Shown here: in pieces, positions 52,143-61,274 of the stretch
How the letters are laid out: each line of letters begins with the position of its first letter
How positions within the stretch are numbered: position 1 is the first letter of the stretch
Source: Seonamhaeicola sp. ML3
Lineage (GTDB): Bacteria; Bacteroidota; Bacteroidia; Flavobacteriales; Flavobacteriaceae
Length of the DNA stretch: 64,000 bases
Direction: 5' to 3'
NCBI RefSeq assembly: GCF_023273855.1
Contig: NZ_CP096884.1
Location: forward strand, 3,286,001 to 3,350,000
Notes under the pieces: generated by a model
What the model was told of the DNA's origin: nothing
Seen by the model: the letters and a program-made list of their open reading frames with translations, nothing else
The model's database searches: none
Translations under genes and position numbers: made by a program

Positions 52143-53498
52143 ATGAAATCAAAGTACCTATTGTTATTTGCAACTTTATGTCTGTTTTATAAATGTAAAG
52201 AAAGAAATACTGGATTTAATACTAGTGTTAATTCAGAAATTGAATTAGATACAATCTGTATTTCAGAATTGATTACTAGAAAACCAATTGCTAAAATTTA
52301 CGAGAATAAAAAAATAAAAAAAATTTCATTAGATTATCCAATAGTAGCAAGCATTCATAACAAAAAAAATGACAAAGTATACCTTACAATACTTGAGCGG
52401 AATAAAAATTTGAATATTTCTATTTTAAAGGATTCTACAATAATAACGAATGACAGAAGTGACTCCTTAGTTAATTATCTATGGAAAAGTAATTTAAAAT
52501 TCATTCAAGAAAATAGTTCTTTTATATTTACAACTCAAAACACAGACTCTATACCTCTTTTATTTGAAAAATTTAGAGTAAAAAGAGAAAACGAAATCAA
52601 CAAATTTAAAGACCAATTCAGTTCAAAAACATTAGAAGTTCTTCACTTTCAAAATAATGCTCGAATTTATTCATTTTTATTTTGGCTAGGTAGAATTTCC
52701 AAAGGCTTAAAACCAAATGATAAGTATTTTGATTTTACAGAGAAAATTCAAAAAGCTACCAAATCATTAAAATCTCTTCCCCATATCTATCTTTACAAAT
52801 ACGAAGTAGATTATTTAAGGAAAAATAAATCCCTAGAAAGTATTACAGATTTTTTACATTTTATAGAAAAAAAGACAAACAGTAAAGATTTAGCAGATTA
52901 TTTGAAAGCAAACTATATCAAATCACTGATAGAAATGCCTTCTTATTGGGAAAAACACGAAAAACTATTTAATACAGAGGTTTTAACTCAAACATTAAAT
53001 TCTGAAAAAAATAATATTTATTACAATTTAATAGAACAGCCTTCTTCCTCTTTTTACGCCTCGCAAAATGGGGAAATGGCATATTTATTTCAAGCAGAAA
53101 ATAAATTTGGAAATCAATTTAATTTAGAAAGTATAATAGGAAAGGTCATTTTTATTGATACTTGGGCAACTTGGTGCGGACCTTGTATCAATCATAGACC
53201 AAAGGTTCTGAAATTTGCTGAAAAATATAAAAACAATGATGAAGTAGAAATTTTACTAATTTCTGTGGATTCTTCAAAAGACAAATGGTTGTCATTTTTA
53301 GAAAAAGAGAAGCAAGAATTTGGTAAAAATCTATTTATAGAAAATGGTATGCAAACCGAATTCGGAAATAATTACAATATTAAATCAATTCCGAGATACA
53401 TTCTCATAGGTAAAAATGGAAAAATAATTAACTCAAATATAAACGAACCTTCAATTGCGGTTGAAAAAGAAATTGAAAGTGCATTGAAAGAAAAATAA
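52143..53498 (+). CDS. Thioredoxin-like (TlpA-type) lipoprotein in a cassette
   Basis: 451 residues. Lipoprotein signal MKSKYLLLFATLCLFYKCKE. A long unrecognised helical N-terminal part (to about 320) precedes a TlpA/thioredoxin domain: VIFIDTWATWCGPCINHRPK with the redox CGPC near 340, ILLISVDSSKDKW and the cis-Pro segment NIKSIPRYILIGKNG. Probably a periplasmic disulfide reductase. The cassette ends GTTGTAGCAC and GTGCTACAAC are complementary. Confidence 0.82.
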   Translation: MKSKYLLLFATLCLFYKCKERNTGFNTSVNSEIELDTICISELITRKPIAKIYENKKIKKISLDYPIVASIHNKKNDKVYLTILERNKNLNISILKDSTIITNDRSDSLVNYLWKSNLKFIQENSSFIFTTQNTDSIPLLFEKFRVKRENEINKFKDQFSSKTLEVLHFQNNARIYSFLFWLGRISKGLKPNDKYFDFTEKIQKATKSLKSLPHIYLYKYEVDYLRKNKSLESITDFLHFIEKKTNSKDLADYLKANYIKSLIEMPSYWEKHEKLFNTEVLTQTLNSEKNNIYYNLIEQPSSSFYASQNGEMAYLFQAENKFGNQFNLESIIGKVIFIDTWATWCGPCINHRPKVLKFAEKYKNNDEVEILLISVDSSKDKWLSFLEKEKQEFGKNLFIENGMQTEFGNNYNIKSIPRYILIGKNGKIINSNINEPSIAVEKEIESALKEK

Positions 53499-53506
53499 CG
53501 TGCTAC

Positions 53507-53632
53507 AACAAGGTATAAGCTATATTGCTAGTTAATCACTTACTTGGGAAAGTTCTCGCGAACTTTCTAATCAGTAATTTATTACTTACTTTTAGTTTGA
53601 CAAAACCGCAACAAAGCTTATACAGAGCCGTT
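53507..53632 (+). repeat. Cassette recombination site R17 (attC-like, second array)
   Basis: AACAAGGTATAAGCTATATT with GC, and GCAACAAAGCTTATACAGAG with CCGTT. Intact and of the usual 126-base length, but outside the island. Confidence 0.75.
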
Positions 53633-53683
53633 GGCAACAAGCTTGACCCGTCCTGAATAAAGGCTACATAATCTTAAACAATT

Positions 53684-54055
53684 ATGTACAAAAATGACAA
53701 AGTAATTAGACGGTATTCAGAATCTTTTAAACTCAAAATTTTAGACGAACTTACCACCGGAAAACTAAACAAGTATCAATTAGGCAAGGCTTACGGCATC
53801 AACTCTTCTACCATTAACGAATGGATCAAGAAGTACAACCGTAAGGACTTAATGAACACACGAGTAACCGTGAAAACAAAAGACGAGATAACACGTATCA
53901 AACAGCTTCAAAAAGAGATTGAACAGCTCAAGAAACTCTTATTGAAAAAGGATATGGATGCGCTTGTAGATGAATCCTATCTTGAAGTAGCCGCAGAACA
54001 GTTAGGCTACAAATCTGTCCTCGAGCTAAAAAAAAAGCTAAATATCAAGCCCTGA
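53684..54055 (+). CDS. IS3 transposase OrfA
   Basis: 123 residues: HTH (SFKLKILDELTTGKLNKYQL ... INSSTINEWIKKYN) and a leucine-zipper-like coil (RIKQLQKEIEQLKKLLLKKD). The gene ends in a CTA-AAA-AAA-AAG slip site (54026-54037) that shifts ribosomes -1 into OrfB. Confidence 0.9.
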   Translation: MYKNDKVIRRYSESFKLKILDELTTGKLNKYQLGKAYGINSSTINEWIKKYNRKDLMNTRVTVKTKDEITRIKQLQKEIEQLKKLLLKKDMDALVDESYLEVAAEQLGYKSVLELKKKLNIKP

Positions 54056-54906
54056 TAAAGGCCAGGGAAAAGTCTAGGGGATTTGCTTCTTTAGCTACTG
54101 TTTGCAGCTTCTTCGGTCTTAAACGCGATGCATACTACAAGTATAAACGTAGAGCAGACAAGCGATTACAGATTGAACAGAAAACCATTCAGATAGTCAA
54201 GCAGAGACGTAAATCCCTGCCTAGAGAAGGCACCAGAAAGCTTATTAAGTCTCTAGATAACAACTTTAAGCAAGCTGGCTTAAATGTCGGTAGAGACACC
54301 TTGTTTAACATCTTAAGAAAACACAATATGCTGATTCACAGAAAGAAAGCACATCATAAAACCACAAACTCATTCCACAGGTTCTACAAGTACAAGAACA
54401 TCATCAAGGATTTGGAAATAAAGGAACCAAACCAAGTTTGGGTAAGCGATATAACCTACATCAGAACTATCAATGGCTTCTCCTACCTTGCCCTCATTAC
54501 AGATATGTACAGCCGTAAGATAGTAGGATATGACCTTAGTGACAGCCTTGAGCTGGCAGGCTGTGTAAGGGCTCTTCAAAAAGCCCTGAAACAGTCTGGT
54601 AAGCGTACGCCTCAAGTACACCACTCTGACCGTGGAATCCAATATTGCAGTAACCTTTACACTAACATTCTAAGAAATAAAAACATCAAAATCAGTATGA
54701 CCGAAGACAATCATTGCTACGAAAACGCACTTGCAGAACGTGTAAACGGCATCCTTAAAGACGAGTTCTATCTCGACCAGACCTTTGACAGCCTGAAACA
54801 CGCTAAGCGTGCAGCAAAAAATGCTATCAACTTATACAACTCTATAAGATTACATTTATCTTTAGATTTTAAAACACCTGAAATGGTATATACAAATGCA
54901 GCGTAA
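54037..54906 (+). CDS. IS3 transposase OrfB (read by -1 frameshift)
   Basis: Open from the A9 run at 54028-54036 onward (AKYQALIKAREKSRGFASLA). DDE integrase core: D in WVSDITYIRTINGFSYLALI, D in VHHSDRGIQYCS and E in EDNHCYENALAERVNGILKDE. Intact, so the element is probably active. Confidence 0.9.
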   Translation, partial: AKYQALIKAREKSRGFASLATVCSFFGLKRDAYYKYKRRADKRLQIEQKTIQIVKQRRKSLPREGTRKLIKSLDNNFKQAGLNVGRDTLFNILRKHNMLIHRKKAHHKTTNSFHRFYKYKNIIKDLEIKEPNQVWVSDITYIRTINGFSYLALITDMYSRKIVGYDLSDSLELAGCVRALQKALKQSGKRTPQVHHSDRGIQYCSNLYTNILRNKNIKISMTEDNHCYENALAERVNGILKDEFYLDQTFDSLKHAKRAAKNAINLYNSIRLHLSLDFKTPEMVYTNAA

Positions 54907-54960
54907 AATCAATTATTAACCTGTAGCCATATTTCAGGACGTGACAGCTGAAAAAACCGT

Positions 54961-55461
54961 ATGAGAATAAACATTTTAACATCTGAATTGAAAAAAGTCA
55001 ACCGAAATCTGAATTTCTCGTTACTGATTTTCGGATTGTTTATGTTGCTGTTTTTTATTTCGTTTTGGTTTCCTAAAAGTGATTTAATGAAAAGCGTTTA
55101 TCTGATTTCATTATTTGCTTCTGGTGTTCTAATATTAGTATCAATTATCCTAACAATATTCCGCCAAAGTAAAAAGCAAACTATTGAATTAGATAAAAAT
55201 CAAATAGCGGAATTGACAATCAATTCTGAAACAGACGCTGAAACAATCACCAAAAAATCGGAAATTGAATATGCTGGAAATGAAATACAAACCAAATCGG
55301 ACTCAAAAGTTTATGAAATAAACAATAAATGTGCTTTTGAATTATTAAAATGCGGGCAAGAAATAATGACAACAAATCTGACCAAAAAAAGTAATGGTTT
55401 GGAAATGTCACCAAAAGAATTGTTTAATGATTTGATGTCAATTTTATGGGCATCGAGTTGA
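54961..55461 (+). CDS. Small two-helix membrane protein (cassette interrupted by IS3)
   Basis: 166 residues; two hydrophobic segments (NFSLLIFGLFMLLFFISFWF and VYLISLFASGVLILVSIILT) then a cytosolic polar tail. No family recognised. The cassette's start GTTGGCAAC and end GTTGCTAAC agree in reverse complement but for one base. Confidence 0.65.
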   Translation: MRINILTSELKKVNRNLNFSLLIFGLFMLLFFISFWFPKSDLMKSVYLISLFASGVLILVSIILTIFRQSKKQTIELDKNQIAELTINSETDAETITKKSEIEYAGNEIQTKSDSKVYEINNKCAFELLKCGQEIMTTNLTKKSNGLEMSPKELFNDLMSILWASS

Positions 55462-55572
55462 ATAAAAGCCAGTTGCTAACAATGGTAATCGTTGCGCAAG
55501 CCAGTAAAAAACATAAAATTTAGTCCGAAAGCTCCTTTTTAAGGGGCTTTACTTTTTTGTAAGCTCCGTTTT

Positions 55573-56487
55573 CTATGTGAATTTCAAATACTTTTTAAGA
55601 TTATAGGCCATGGCAGAGAGGTGCATCACCTTGTTGGCCTGTGCGATGCCAATGGTATTGATTTTCCTCAGGCCCATAAACTGGGTAAGGGTACCGAACA
55701 CGGGCTCTACTGTACTTTGCCGTTTCCCCTTCATGTAGCTGCCCCGTTCGCTGTTCACCCGTTTGTTGTTCCGTTCGTATTCCTCTCGGTAATAGGTGAC
55801 CGAGAACTTCTTTTCCTTGGCCGTTCTTCCCAAGCATTGTGATGCCAACGGGCAGCCCTTGCACTGTTTGGAAGAACTACGGTACTCTTTCTTCTTGGTC
55901 TGCGTCCTATGGTCCAAAAAGACTTTCTTAAATGGGATTACCTCGCCCTGTGGACAGATATAATGGTCTTCTGTCCTGTTATAAACAAATCCTTTTGGAC
56001 CACCTTTATATGTGCCATGGGGCGGTATAAAACTCTCCAAGCCTTCTGCTTCCAAAAACGCATAGTTCTCACCACTGCTATAGCCCGTATCGGCCAAACA
56101 GTTGCGCCAGATAAGCCCTTGGTGATGTAACCTATCTTTTAAACGCCCTGTGATATCCTGTAAACACTGGTTGTCCTTCTTGTCCGCATGGTAAGCCTTG
56201 ATGTCGGTAATCACATGATGCCCCGTATCTACACTTAGTTGGCCCAGGTAATTTAGCTTTCTCGCCTTGCACGGTTTGACACTGATCCTAGCATCGGGGT
56301 CAGTAGGACTGTAATGCGTTTTATTTGAAGTGTACTTGCTCCCCTTGTTGCCGGCCCCTGGACGTTGGTCCTGGTCTAGTTGCCAACGCTTATTTCTACT
56401 CGATATAGCCTGTAATTCCGTGGAGCTGGCCGTAAGCTCCTGTTGGGATCTTGATGCTTTATTGAGCTTGGATTTCCTTATCGGACT
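55573..56487 (-). CDS. IS1182-like transposase, C-terminal part
   Basis: Open from the A9 run at 56487-56495. Contains ADTGYSSGENYAFLEAEGLE, the zinc-type CKGCPLASQCLG and KRQSTVEPVFGTLTQFMGLR with the catalytic Glu. It is in the -1 frame relative to the N-terminal part. Confidence 0.75.
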   Translation of the reverse strand, partial: SPIRKSKLNKASRSQQELTASSTELQAISSRNKRWQLDQDQRPGAGNKGSKYTSNKTHYSPTDPDARISVKPCKARKLNYLGQLSVDTGHHVITDIKAYHADKKDNQCLQDITGRLKDRLHHQGLIWRNCLADTGYSSGENYAFLEAEGLESFIPPHGTYKGGPKGFVYNRTEDHYICPQGEVIPFKKVFLDHRTQTKKKEYRSSSKQCKGCPLASQCLGRTAKEKKFSVTYYREEYERNNKRVNSERGSYMKGKRQSTVEPVFGTLTQFMGLRKINTIGIAQANKVMHLSAMAYNLKKYLKFT

Positions 56488-57032
56488 TTTTTTTTATCCA
56501 TCGAACTGATGTGACGGATCTGGTGCAGATGCGTTTCCAGATCCTCCTTGGGGGCTTTAAGCTCCAGACTGTCCATCGAGGCATTGGCCTTGACCGGGGC
56601 CGAGTCTATGGCCTGGGTATGCCCGCTTACCATACCCTTGTCAACGCACATGCCCAATATCTCGGTAAATACTGCTTCAAATACAGACTCTGGATATAAC
56701 TGCCGCGTACGGCTGATGGTAGAATGCCATGGCAGCTCTTCGTCTATATCATAACCTAAAAAATATAGGATATCCAAGCGCATACTACTGTGCTGCACCA
56801 ATTGCCTGTCGCTGACGATATTCTCCAGATAACCCACCAGGCACAGCTTAAAGAACACGACCGGGCCGATGCTCTTTTGTCCACTTGAACCATAATAGCT
56901 CTTGGTCAGGCCATAAAGGAAATCCAAATCCAGAACTCCCTTTAGCCGTCTATAAAAATTCTCCTTGGGAATGCGCTCACTGAGTTGAAACTGGGCGAAC
57001 AATTTTTCTTGGTATTCTTTCTTGCCTTGCAT
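56478..57032 (-). CDS. IS1182-like transposase, N-terminal part
   Basis: 184 residues: ERIPKENFYRRLKGVLDLDF, then SSGQKSIGPVVFFKLCLVGY and the first catalytic Asp in GHTQAIDSAPVKANASM. Stops three codons after AAA-AAA-AAA; a -1 slip there joins it to the C-terminal part, so the shift may be programmed. Confidence 0.75.
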   Translation of the reverse strand: MQGKKEYQEKLFAQFQLSERIPKENFYRRLKGVLDLDFLYGLTKSYYGSSGQKSIGPVVFFKLCLVGYLENIVSDRQLVQHSSMRLDILYFLGYDIDEELPWHSTISRTRQLYPESVFEAVFTEILGMCVDKGMVSGHTQAIDSAPVKANASMDSLELKAPKEDLETHLHQIRHISSMDKKKVR

Positions 57033-57086
57033 AACACAAAATAAGAAATTTCTGTATCTTTAACAAGCATTTGTGCAACAGGCACA

Positions 57087-57343
57087 TTGGCTATAAGTAA
57101 TTGCTTGTTCTCGCCTACTTCTGAAAATCCTCGCGGGTTTTCAGTTTGATGTGTACTTGCGAAGTTTCGTGCTATCCCATGCAACTCCTAATAGTCGAAC
57201 TCGATGGAAGACATTCAGTGAAAGCTGATGTAAATAGCTCCGCAACTAAGTTGCCCCCACTATTTCGGCGCATGTATTGCACATTTTGCATCTTCTTTTT
57301 AATAGCCGAACTTCGCGTTTGGCAGGTCGTTGTATAAATAAAG
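57087..57343. other. Non-coding remnant between IS1182-like element and TPM gene
   Basis: Contains the right part of site R18 (to 57200) and then about 130 bases ending GGCAGGTCGTTGTATAAATA, where GTTGTATAAA looks like a cassette start (57329). No gene seen. Confidence 0.5.
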
Positions 57344-57889
57344 ATGAAATTCATATTCAAAATAATATTACTGGCATTTTTGACCATTTCTGGTTGTAAA
57401 CCAAAACAGATTGATAAAACCAAACCGAGATTAGAAACGCCACAAGTAGAGTTTACGCAATTTGATTTGGGTGAAAGTGACTTACCAAAACTGAAACGAG
57501 AAGTAAATGATTATGAATTAATTTTCACACCTGAGCAATTGGAAAAATTGACCTCAATAATTCGAGAATTTCAGAAAGAGACAACTAATCAAATTGCTTT
57601 AGTATCAATAGACTCAATTGGAAAATATACTGACTTTGACCAATTCGCGATTGACTTGTCGAATTACAACGAAGTTGGAATAAAGGGAAAAGACAACGGA
57701 TTGACAATTGTTTTCAGTAAAAAATTGAGAAAACTACGAATTTCGACTGGTTATGGAATAGAAAAAATACTGACTGATGAAATCTGCAAGAAAGTAATTG
57801 ACGAAACGATTATCCCTGAATTTAAAAACGGAGAATATTATAACGGAATTGAAAAAGGAATTACAGAATTAATTGCAAAATGGAAATAA
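57344..57889 (+). CDS. TPM-domain lipoprotein
   Basis: 181 residues. Lipobox in MKFIFKIILLAFLTISGCKP. A TPM (YgcG/Psb32) domain follows: VNDYELIFTPEQLEKLTSII, QIALVSIDSIGKYTDFDQFA, GIKGKDNGLTIVFSKKLRKL and RISTGYGIEKILTDE, ending NGEYYNGIEKGITELI. Associated with membrane protein turnover or phosphatase-like roles in relatives. The start of its cassette (GTTGTATAAA) and end (TTTGTACAAC) agree but for one base. Confidence 0.82.
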   Translation: MKFIFKIILLAFLTISGCKPKQIDKTKPRLETPQVEFTQFDLGESDLPKLKREVNDYELIFTPEQLEKLTSIIREFQKETTNQIALVSIDSIGKYTDFDQFAIDLSNYNEVGIKGKDNGLTIVFSKKLRKLRISTGYGIEKILTDEICKKVIDETIIPEFKNGEYYNGIEKGITELIAKWK

Positions 57890-57902
57890 AAGTACTTTGT
57901 AC

Positions 57903-57935
57903 AACATCTATAACTTAAAAGAGGCTACATGTACT
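57903..57935 (+). repeat. Left arm of a decayed cassette site (R19)
   Basis: AACATCTATAACTTAAAAGA with GGCTAC, without a right arm or GTT. Looks truncated. Confidence 0.35.
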
Positions 57936-57953
57936 CATTGCGCTTAATTTAAA

Positions 57954-58504
57954 ATGAACACCCAGAAAACATTAAAAATATTATTTCTTATTTGTGCAGT
58001 CTTGTTGACTAACTGTTATTCGACAAAAAAATTGAGCCGAAAAAGCACTTATTCCCCTTCAAACTTAAATAAGTTTGGAATTAACGGTCTTTACGAAAAT
58101 AGCTTACAGGATTCAACAAGTATAGACCTTTGGACTACATTAAAAAAAAGTTATAGATGGAAGTGGGATATTCCAAAAACCAAAAAACCAATAGTAAAAT
58201 TGGAGCTGATTTATGACAAAAATTGAATGTAAGCCTTATCGATAATGGCAGAGTTATAGACAAGATCATTTTAAACGGTAAAATAAAGGGAAATTATTTC
58301 TCCATTGACAAAAATTTAACCTTCGTGCCTCTATTTCCGATTTACTATATACATAATGAGAACAAAACCATTATAGGTACAGACGAGAATGGGAATTTGA
58401 TAGTGGTAAATGGCTATATCCGCGAAGGACATATTTTGGTAATGGGAGCTGGATATAGAAGTATAACTAGTAGAGTGTATAAAAGATTAATTGAACAAAA
58501 TTAA
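57954..58504 (+). pseudogene. Lipoprotein gene split by a one-base frameshift
   Basis: First part MNTQKTLKILFLICAVLLTN with lipobox Cys, running to KLELIYDKN stop at 58226; second part from LNVSLIDNGRVIDKIILNGK to IEQN in the -1 frame. Adding one A to the A5 run (58213-58217 region) gives one protein of about 183 residues. No family recognised. Confidence 0.65.
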
Positions 58505-58587
58505 TCGGCAATAAAACGTATAAGTTATTATTAAGCTCAAGCCTACTGGTAAAAAACACAATTAATTTTTCAGTGCCGAGTCTCCTT

Positions 58588-58929
58588 TTATTTAATAAAA
58601 TTGAACGTTAAAGGATAGCTTGGAATCTCGCCGTTACCTGCTTTGATGGCATTAATAATCGGGAAAATAAAAGAAAAAATCCCCAGAACAATAAAGCCCA
58701 ATAGCCCTAGTCCAAAAAATAGTATACCAGGAATACATATTAAAAAACAAACAATTAAACTCAATTGAAAATTAATAATATGCTTTCCATGTTCGTCCAT
58801 TCTATACACCTTTTCTTTTTGGGTAGCCCACAGTATTAGGGGTACCAATAAACTCCCAAAACCAGTTATGAACAACAATAACTGACTCAAATGGGTTAAT
58901 ACGATTAATTGATTGTCTTGACGCATCAT
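58588..58929 (-). CDS. DUF4870 family membrane protein
   Basis: 113 residues: LTHLSQLLLFITGFGSLLVP, then MDEHGKHIINFQLSLIVCFL, the family's hallmarks, with three membrane helices. Function unknown. Confidence 0.88.
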   Translation of the reverse strand: MMRQDNQLIVLTHLSQLLLFITGFGSLLVPLILWATQKEKVYRMDEHGKHIINFQLSLIVCFLICIPGILFFGLGLLGFIVLGIFSFIFPIINAIKAGNGEIPSYPLTFNFIK

Positions 58930-58997
58930 ACATTTACTTTTTTGATTGATTACCTGTAGGACGCAAAACGCATTTTAATGTTACAGAATAACGGTAT

Positions 58998-59855
58998 TTA
59001 AGTCATGGATTTTCCAGAAACGCTCTCCATTACCAAAAACGGCACATCTATACTAAATGCAAAGGTTTCTAACGCATGCCTTGTAAATAAACGATCTAAG
59101 AAGGAGTGTTTTTCGCTTATCATAGCAAGCATTTCAATATCGTTATCAATAATATACTGCCTTACCGTATCAAACATATCCTTTTTATTAACATCAATAT
59201 AGTCGTGAACTGCCAACGGGAAATGTTCACCAAAAAAATCCATATTCGCCAATTGCTTTTGCACCAGATGGTGCTCATCGGCTACATTCAATACAAATAA
59301 TTTGGCATTATAAATTTCTAAAATACTTTTTAAAGCTTTAAGTTCTTCAACTTTAAACAAGTTAATATGGTTTGTTGTAAAAGCTATTTTTTTAAGTGGT
59401 GTAAATGAACAGCCATCTGGAATGGCCAAAACTGGAACATGACAACGTTGCATTACACGAGCAGTATTACTACCAAAAAGAACCCGTTGTAAGCCCGAAG
59501 CCCCTTTGGTACCCATAATGATTAAATCGATATTATACTTACTGGAAATTTGGTTTATAGAATCTATAAAATTATCATAATCAACTATAGAATGAAACGT
59601 ATGCTTAGCATTTGGTTTCTTGTCTTCAATACCAGTAATGATGTTTGACAAGGATTTTTTGGCCGCATCTATTAAAGTAGCATAAATGGTAGTAGATGAT
59701 GAAACGGTCATCATATCGTCTGAAATAAATGAAGAAGCCTTTTGTACGTTTAGCACATAAAATTTACAAACCTCATCCTTAAACAACGCTGTGGCATAAT
59801 GAATAGCATTAACCGAATTTTTAGAAAAATCTGTTGGTAACAAGATGGTTTTCAT
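58998..59855 (-). CDS. Universal stress protein (tandem UspA domains)
   Basis: 285 residues from MKTILLPTDFSKNSVNAIHY; the frame to 59900 is less likely. Domain 1 ends with IMGTKGASGLQRVLFGSNTA, the ATP-binding G-2x-G-9x-G(S/T) motif; a second, weaker domain follows (KIAFTTNHINLFKVEELKAL ... ISEKHSFLDRLFTRHALETF). Cytosolic stress protein. Confidence 0.92.
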   Translation of the reverse strand: MKTILLPTDFSKNSVNAIHYATALFKDEVCKFYVLNVQKASSFISDDMMTVSSSTTIYATLIDAAKKSLSNIITGIEDKKPNAKHTFHSIVDYDNFIDSINQISSKYNIDLIIMGTKGASGLQRVLFGSNTARVMQRCHVPVLAIPDGCSFTPLKKIAFTTNHINLFKVEELKALKSILEIYNAKLFVLNVADEHHLVQKQLANMDFFGEHFPLAVHDYIDVNKKDMFDTVRQYIIDNDIEMLAMISEKHSFLDRLFTRHALETFAFSIDVPFLVMESVSGKSMT

Positions 59856-60034
59856 GGCTAGAACATAATGGTTATCAAGTAAATTTAATTGGTTAATCAC
59901 TTAAAAACTATGACAATTATCAGCTAGCCAAACAGTTATTAAGAAATCAGAAAAATTAGCATAATAATGTAAAGCATTGTATTTTTCGGCACAATAAATG
60001 ATTAGTAAAACGTTATAACCTAAAACCATTTTAC

Positions 60035-60799
60035 ATGATACGTTGCCTTATTTTACTTATGCTTTTTATGAGCCTCTCGGTTGGTGCCCAGAATACTGCC
60101 GTTGGGTATAACGAAAAACTAGTCTACACAGCCTCATACAATATGTCTGGCATTTTAAACGATATTGCAGAAATATCTATGGAAACAAGCCCTGTTAAGA
60201 CATCGAAAGCAACCTTTTTAAGGTTAAAGTGTAATGCGGCCACCTATAGCCAATGGGATAGCTTTTTCAAAATAAGAGATCTTTATGAAAGTTATGTTAG
60301 CCCTAAAACCCTAAAACCCTATGTATACAAACGCAACATAAACGAAGGGGGCTATTATAAGGAAATGAAATACACATTCAGCCATAATACCAATACCATT
60401 AAATCGGTTCAAACCAAAAAGAACAACCGCATAGAAAAACGGGATTTTAAGTTTAACACCGGTACGAAAGATATTGTTTCGACTATTTATTCCATAAGGT
60501 TACTAGATTTTGAATCGATGGAGGTTGGGCAACGAAAAGTAACAACAATTGTTTTTGACCGAAAGGAAACCAAAGCAACCATTACCTATTTGGGTAAAGA
60601 GCAAATAAATACCGCTATAGGAAAAAAGGAGTGTTACAAAATAGCCATTGGAAGCGAATCTAAAATTATTGAAGGAAGTAGAGATAACTTGTTATGGCTC
60701 ACTGCCGATGCCAATAAAATAATGGTCTACGGAAAATTTAAGATTCCAGTTGGCAATGGGGAATTAAAAATAAAGTCTGCTTCAGGTTTAAAAAATTAA
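60035..60799 (+). CDS. DUF3108 family secreted protein
   Basis: 254 residues with signal peptide (ILLMLFMSLSVGAQ). GYNEKLVYTASYNMSGILND and WDSFFKIRDLYESYVSPKTL are typical of DUF3108; beta-rich. Function unknown. Followed 4 bases later by a small membrane-protein gene. Confidence 0.88.
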   Translation: MIRCLILLMLFMSLSVGAQNTAVGYNEKLVYTASYNMSGILNDIAEISMETSPVKTSKATFLRLKCNAATYSQWDSFFKIRDLYESYVSPKTLKPYVYKRNINEGGYYKEMKYTFSHNTNTIKSVQTKKNNRIEKRDFKFNTGTKDIVSTIYSIRLLDFESMEVGQRKVTTIVFDRKETKATITYLGKEQINTAIGKKECYKIAIGSESKIIEGSRDNLLWLTADANKIMVYGKFKIPVGNGELKIKSASGLKN

Positions 60800-60803
60800 T
60801 AAC

Positions 60804-61154
60804 ATGAAAAAACTGTTTACCATACTCGCAATAATCACCTCGGTACTAGCCATTATCTTGGCCGTATTACCGGTTTTTAACCTAGCTATAATTCCTTCGA
60901 TTTTTGCTTTAATCTTTGGATTATTAGCTTTTTATTTTTCAAAAAAAACAGGGCAAGTAAAAAAAATAATTCAGTTTACATTTTTATTAACCACCATGGC
61001 TCTTGTGCTTACCATTTATAAAGCCATATTTAATACTTCTGAAGTTGCAGATACAACAGGTTTAGAGGCAACAGAGTTACAGTCTGAAGAAGAGGCCATT
61101 GAAGACCTCGAAGACCTTGAAATCGATGCTGAACTTGGTGATATCGAATTATAA
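60804..61154 (+). CDS. Small membrane protein with an acidic tail
   Basis: 116 residues, about three hydrophobic segments (KLFTILAIITSVLAIILAVL ...) and a strongly acidic C-terminus (EEEAIEDLEDLEIDAELGDI). Probably co-transcribed with the DUF3108 gene. Confidence 0.75.
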   Translation: MKKLFTILAIITSVLAIILAVLPVFNLAIIPSIFALIFGLLAFYFSKKTGQVKKIIQFTFLLTTMALVLTIYKAIFNTSEVADTTGLEATELQSEEEAIEDLEDLEIDAELGDIEL

Positions 61155-61274
61155 TTAAGCCTTTCCACCGATATTCGTATATTTGACCAGAATTAGACTA
61201 ATGCGCTTAGTTAGAACACTAACTGTTGTAGTTTTCAGGATTTATCTGGCGTTTAAACAAGATTTATAGTATTA

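Larger units (their letters stand above)
53644..54946 (+). mobile_element. IS3-family insertion sequence
   Basis: 1303 bp with ends TGACCCGTCCTGAA and, on the other strand, TGTCACGTCCTGAA, continuing into matching GGCTACA. A 3-bp target duplication GCT flanks it (53641-53643 and 54947-54949). Removing it restores CAACAAGCTGAAAAAAC, the start seen in cassettes 2 and 5, proving it jumped into a cassette head. Confidence 0.88.
55488..57086. mobile_element. IS1182-like insertion sequence
   Basis: About 1.6 kb. Ends carry GTTGCGCAA (55491) and, reversed, GTTGCACAA (57079), with further AT-rich similarity inside. Outer limits uncertain by a few bases. Inserted between the AACAATGG and GGCTATAAG of a cassette site. 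Confidence 0.65.
55478..57200 (+). repeat. Cassette recombination site R18, split by an IS1182-like element
   Basis: Left arm AACAATGG at 55478-55485; the rest, GGCTATAAGTAATTGCTTGT onward, resumes at about 57089 and matches R9 (20151-20273). The right end reads AATAGTCGAACTCGATGG instead of CATAGCCGAGACCGTT, so the site is mutated. Confidence 0.6.
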
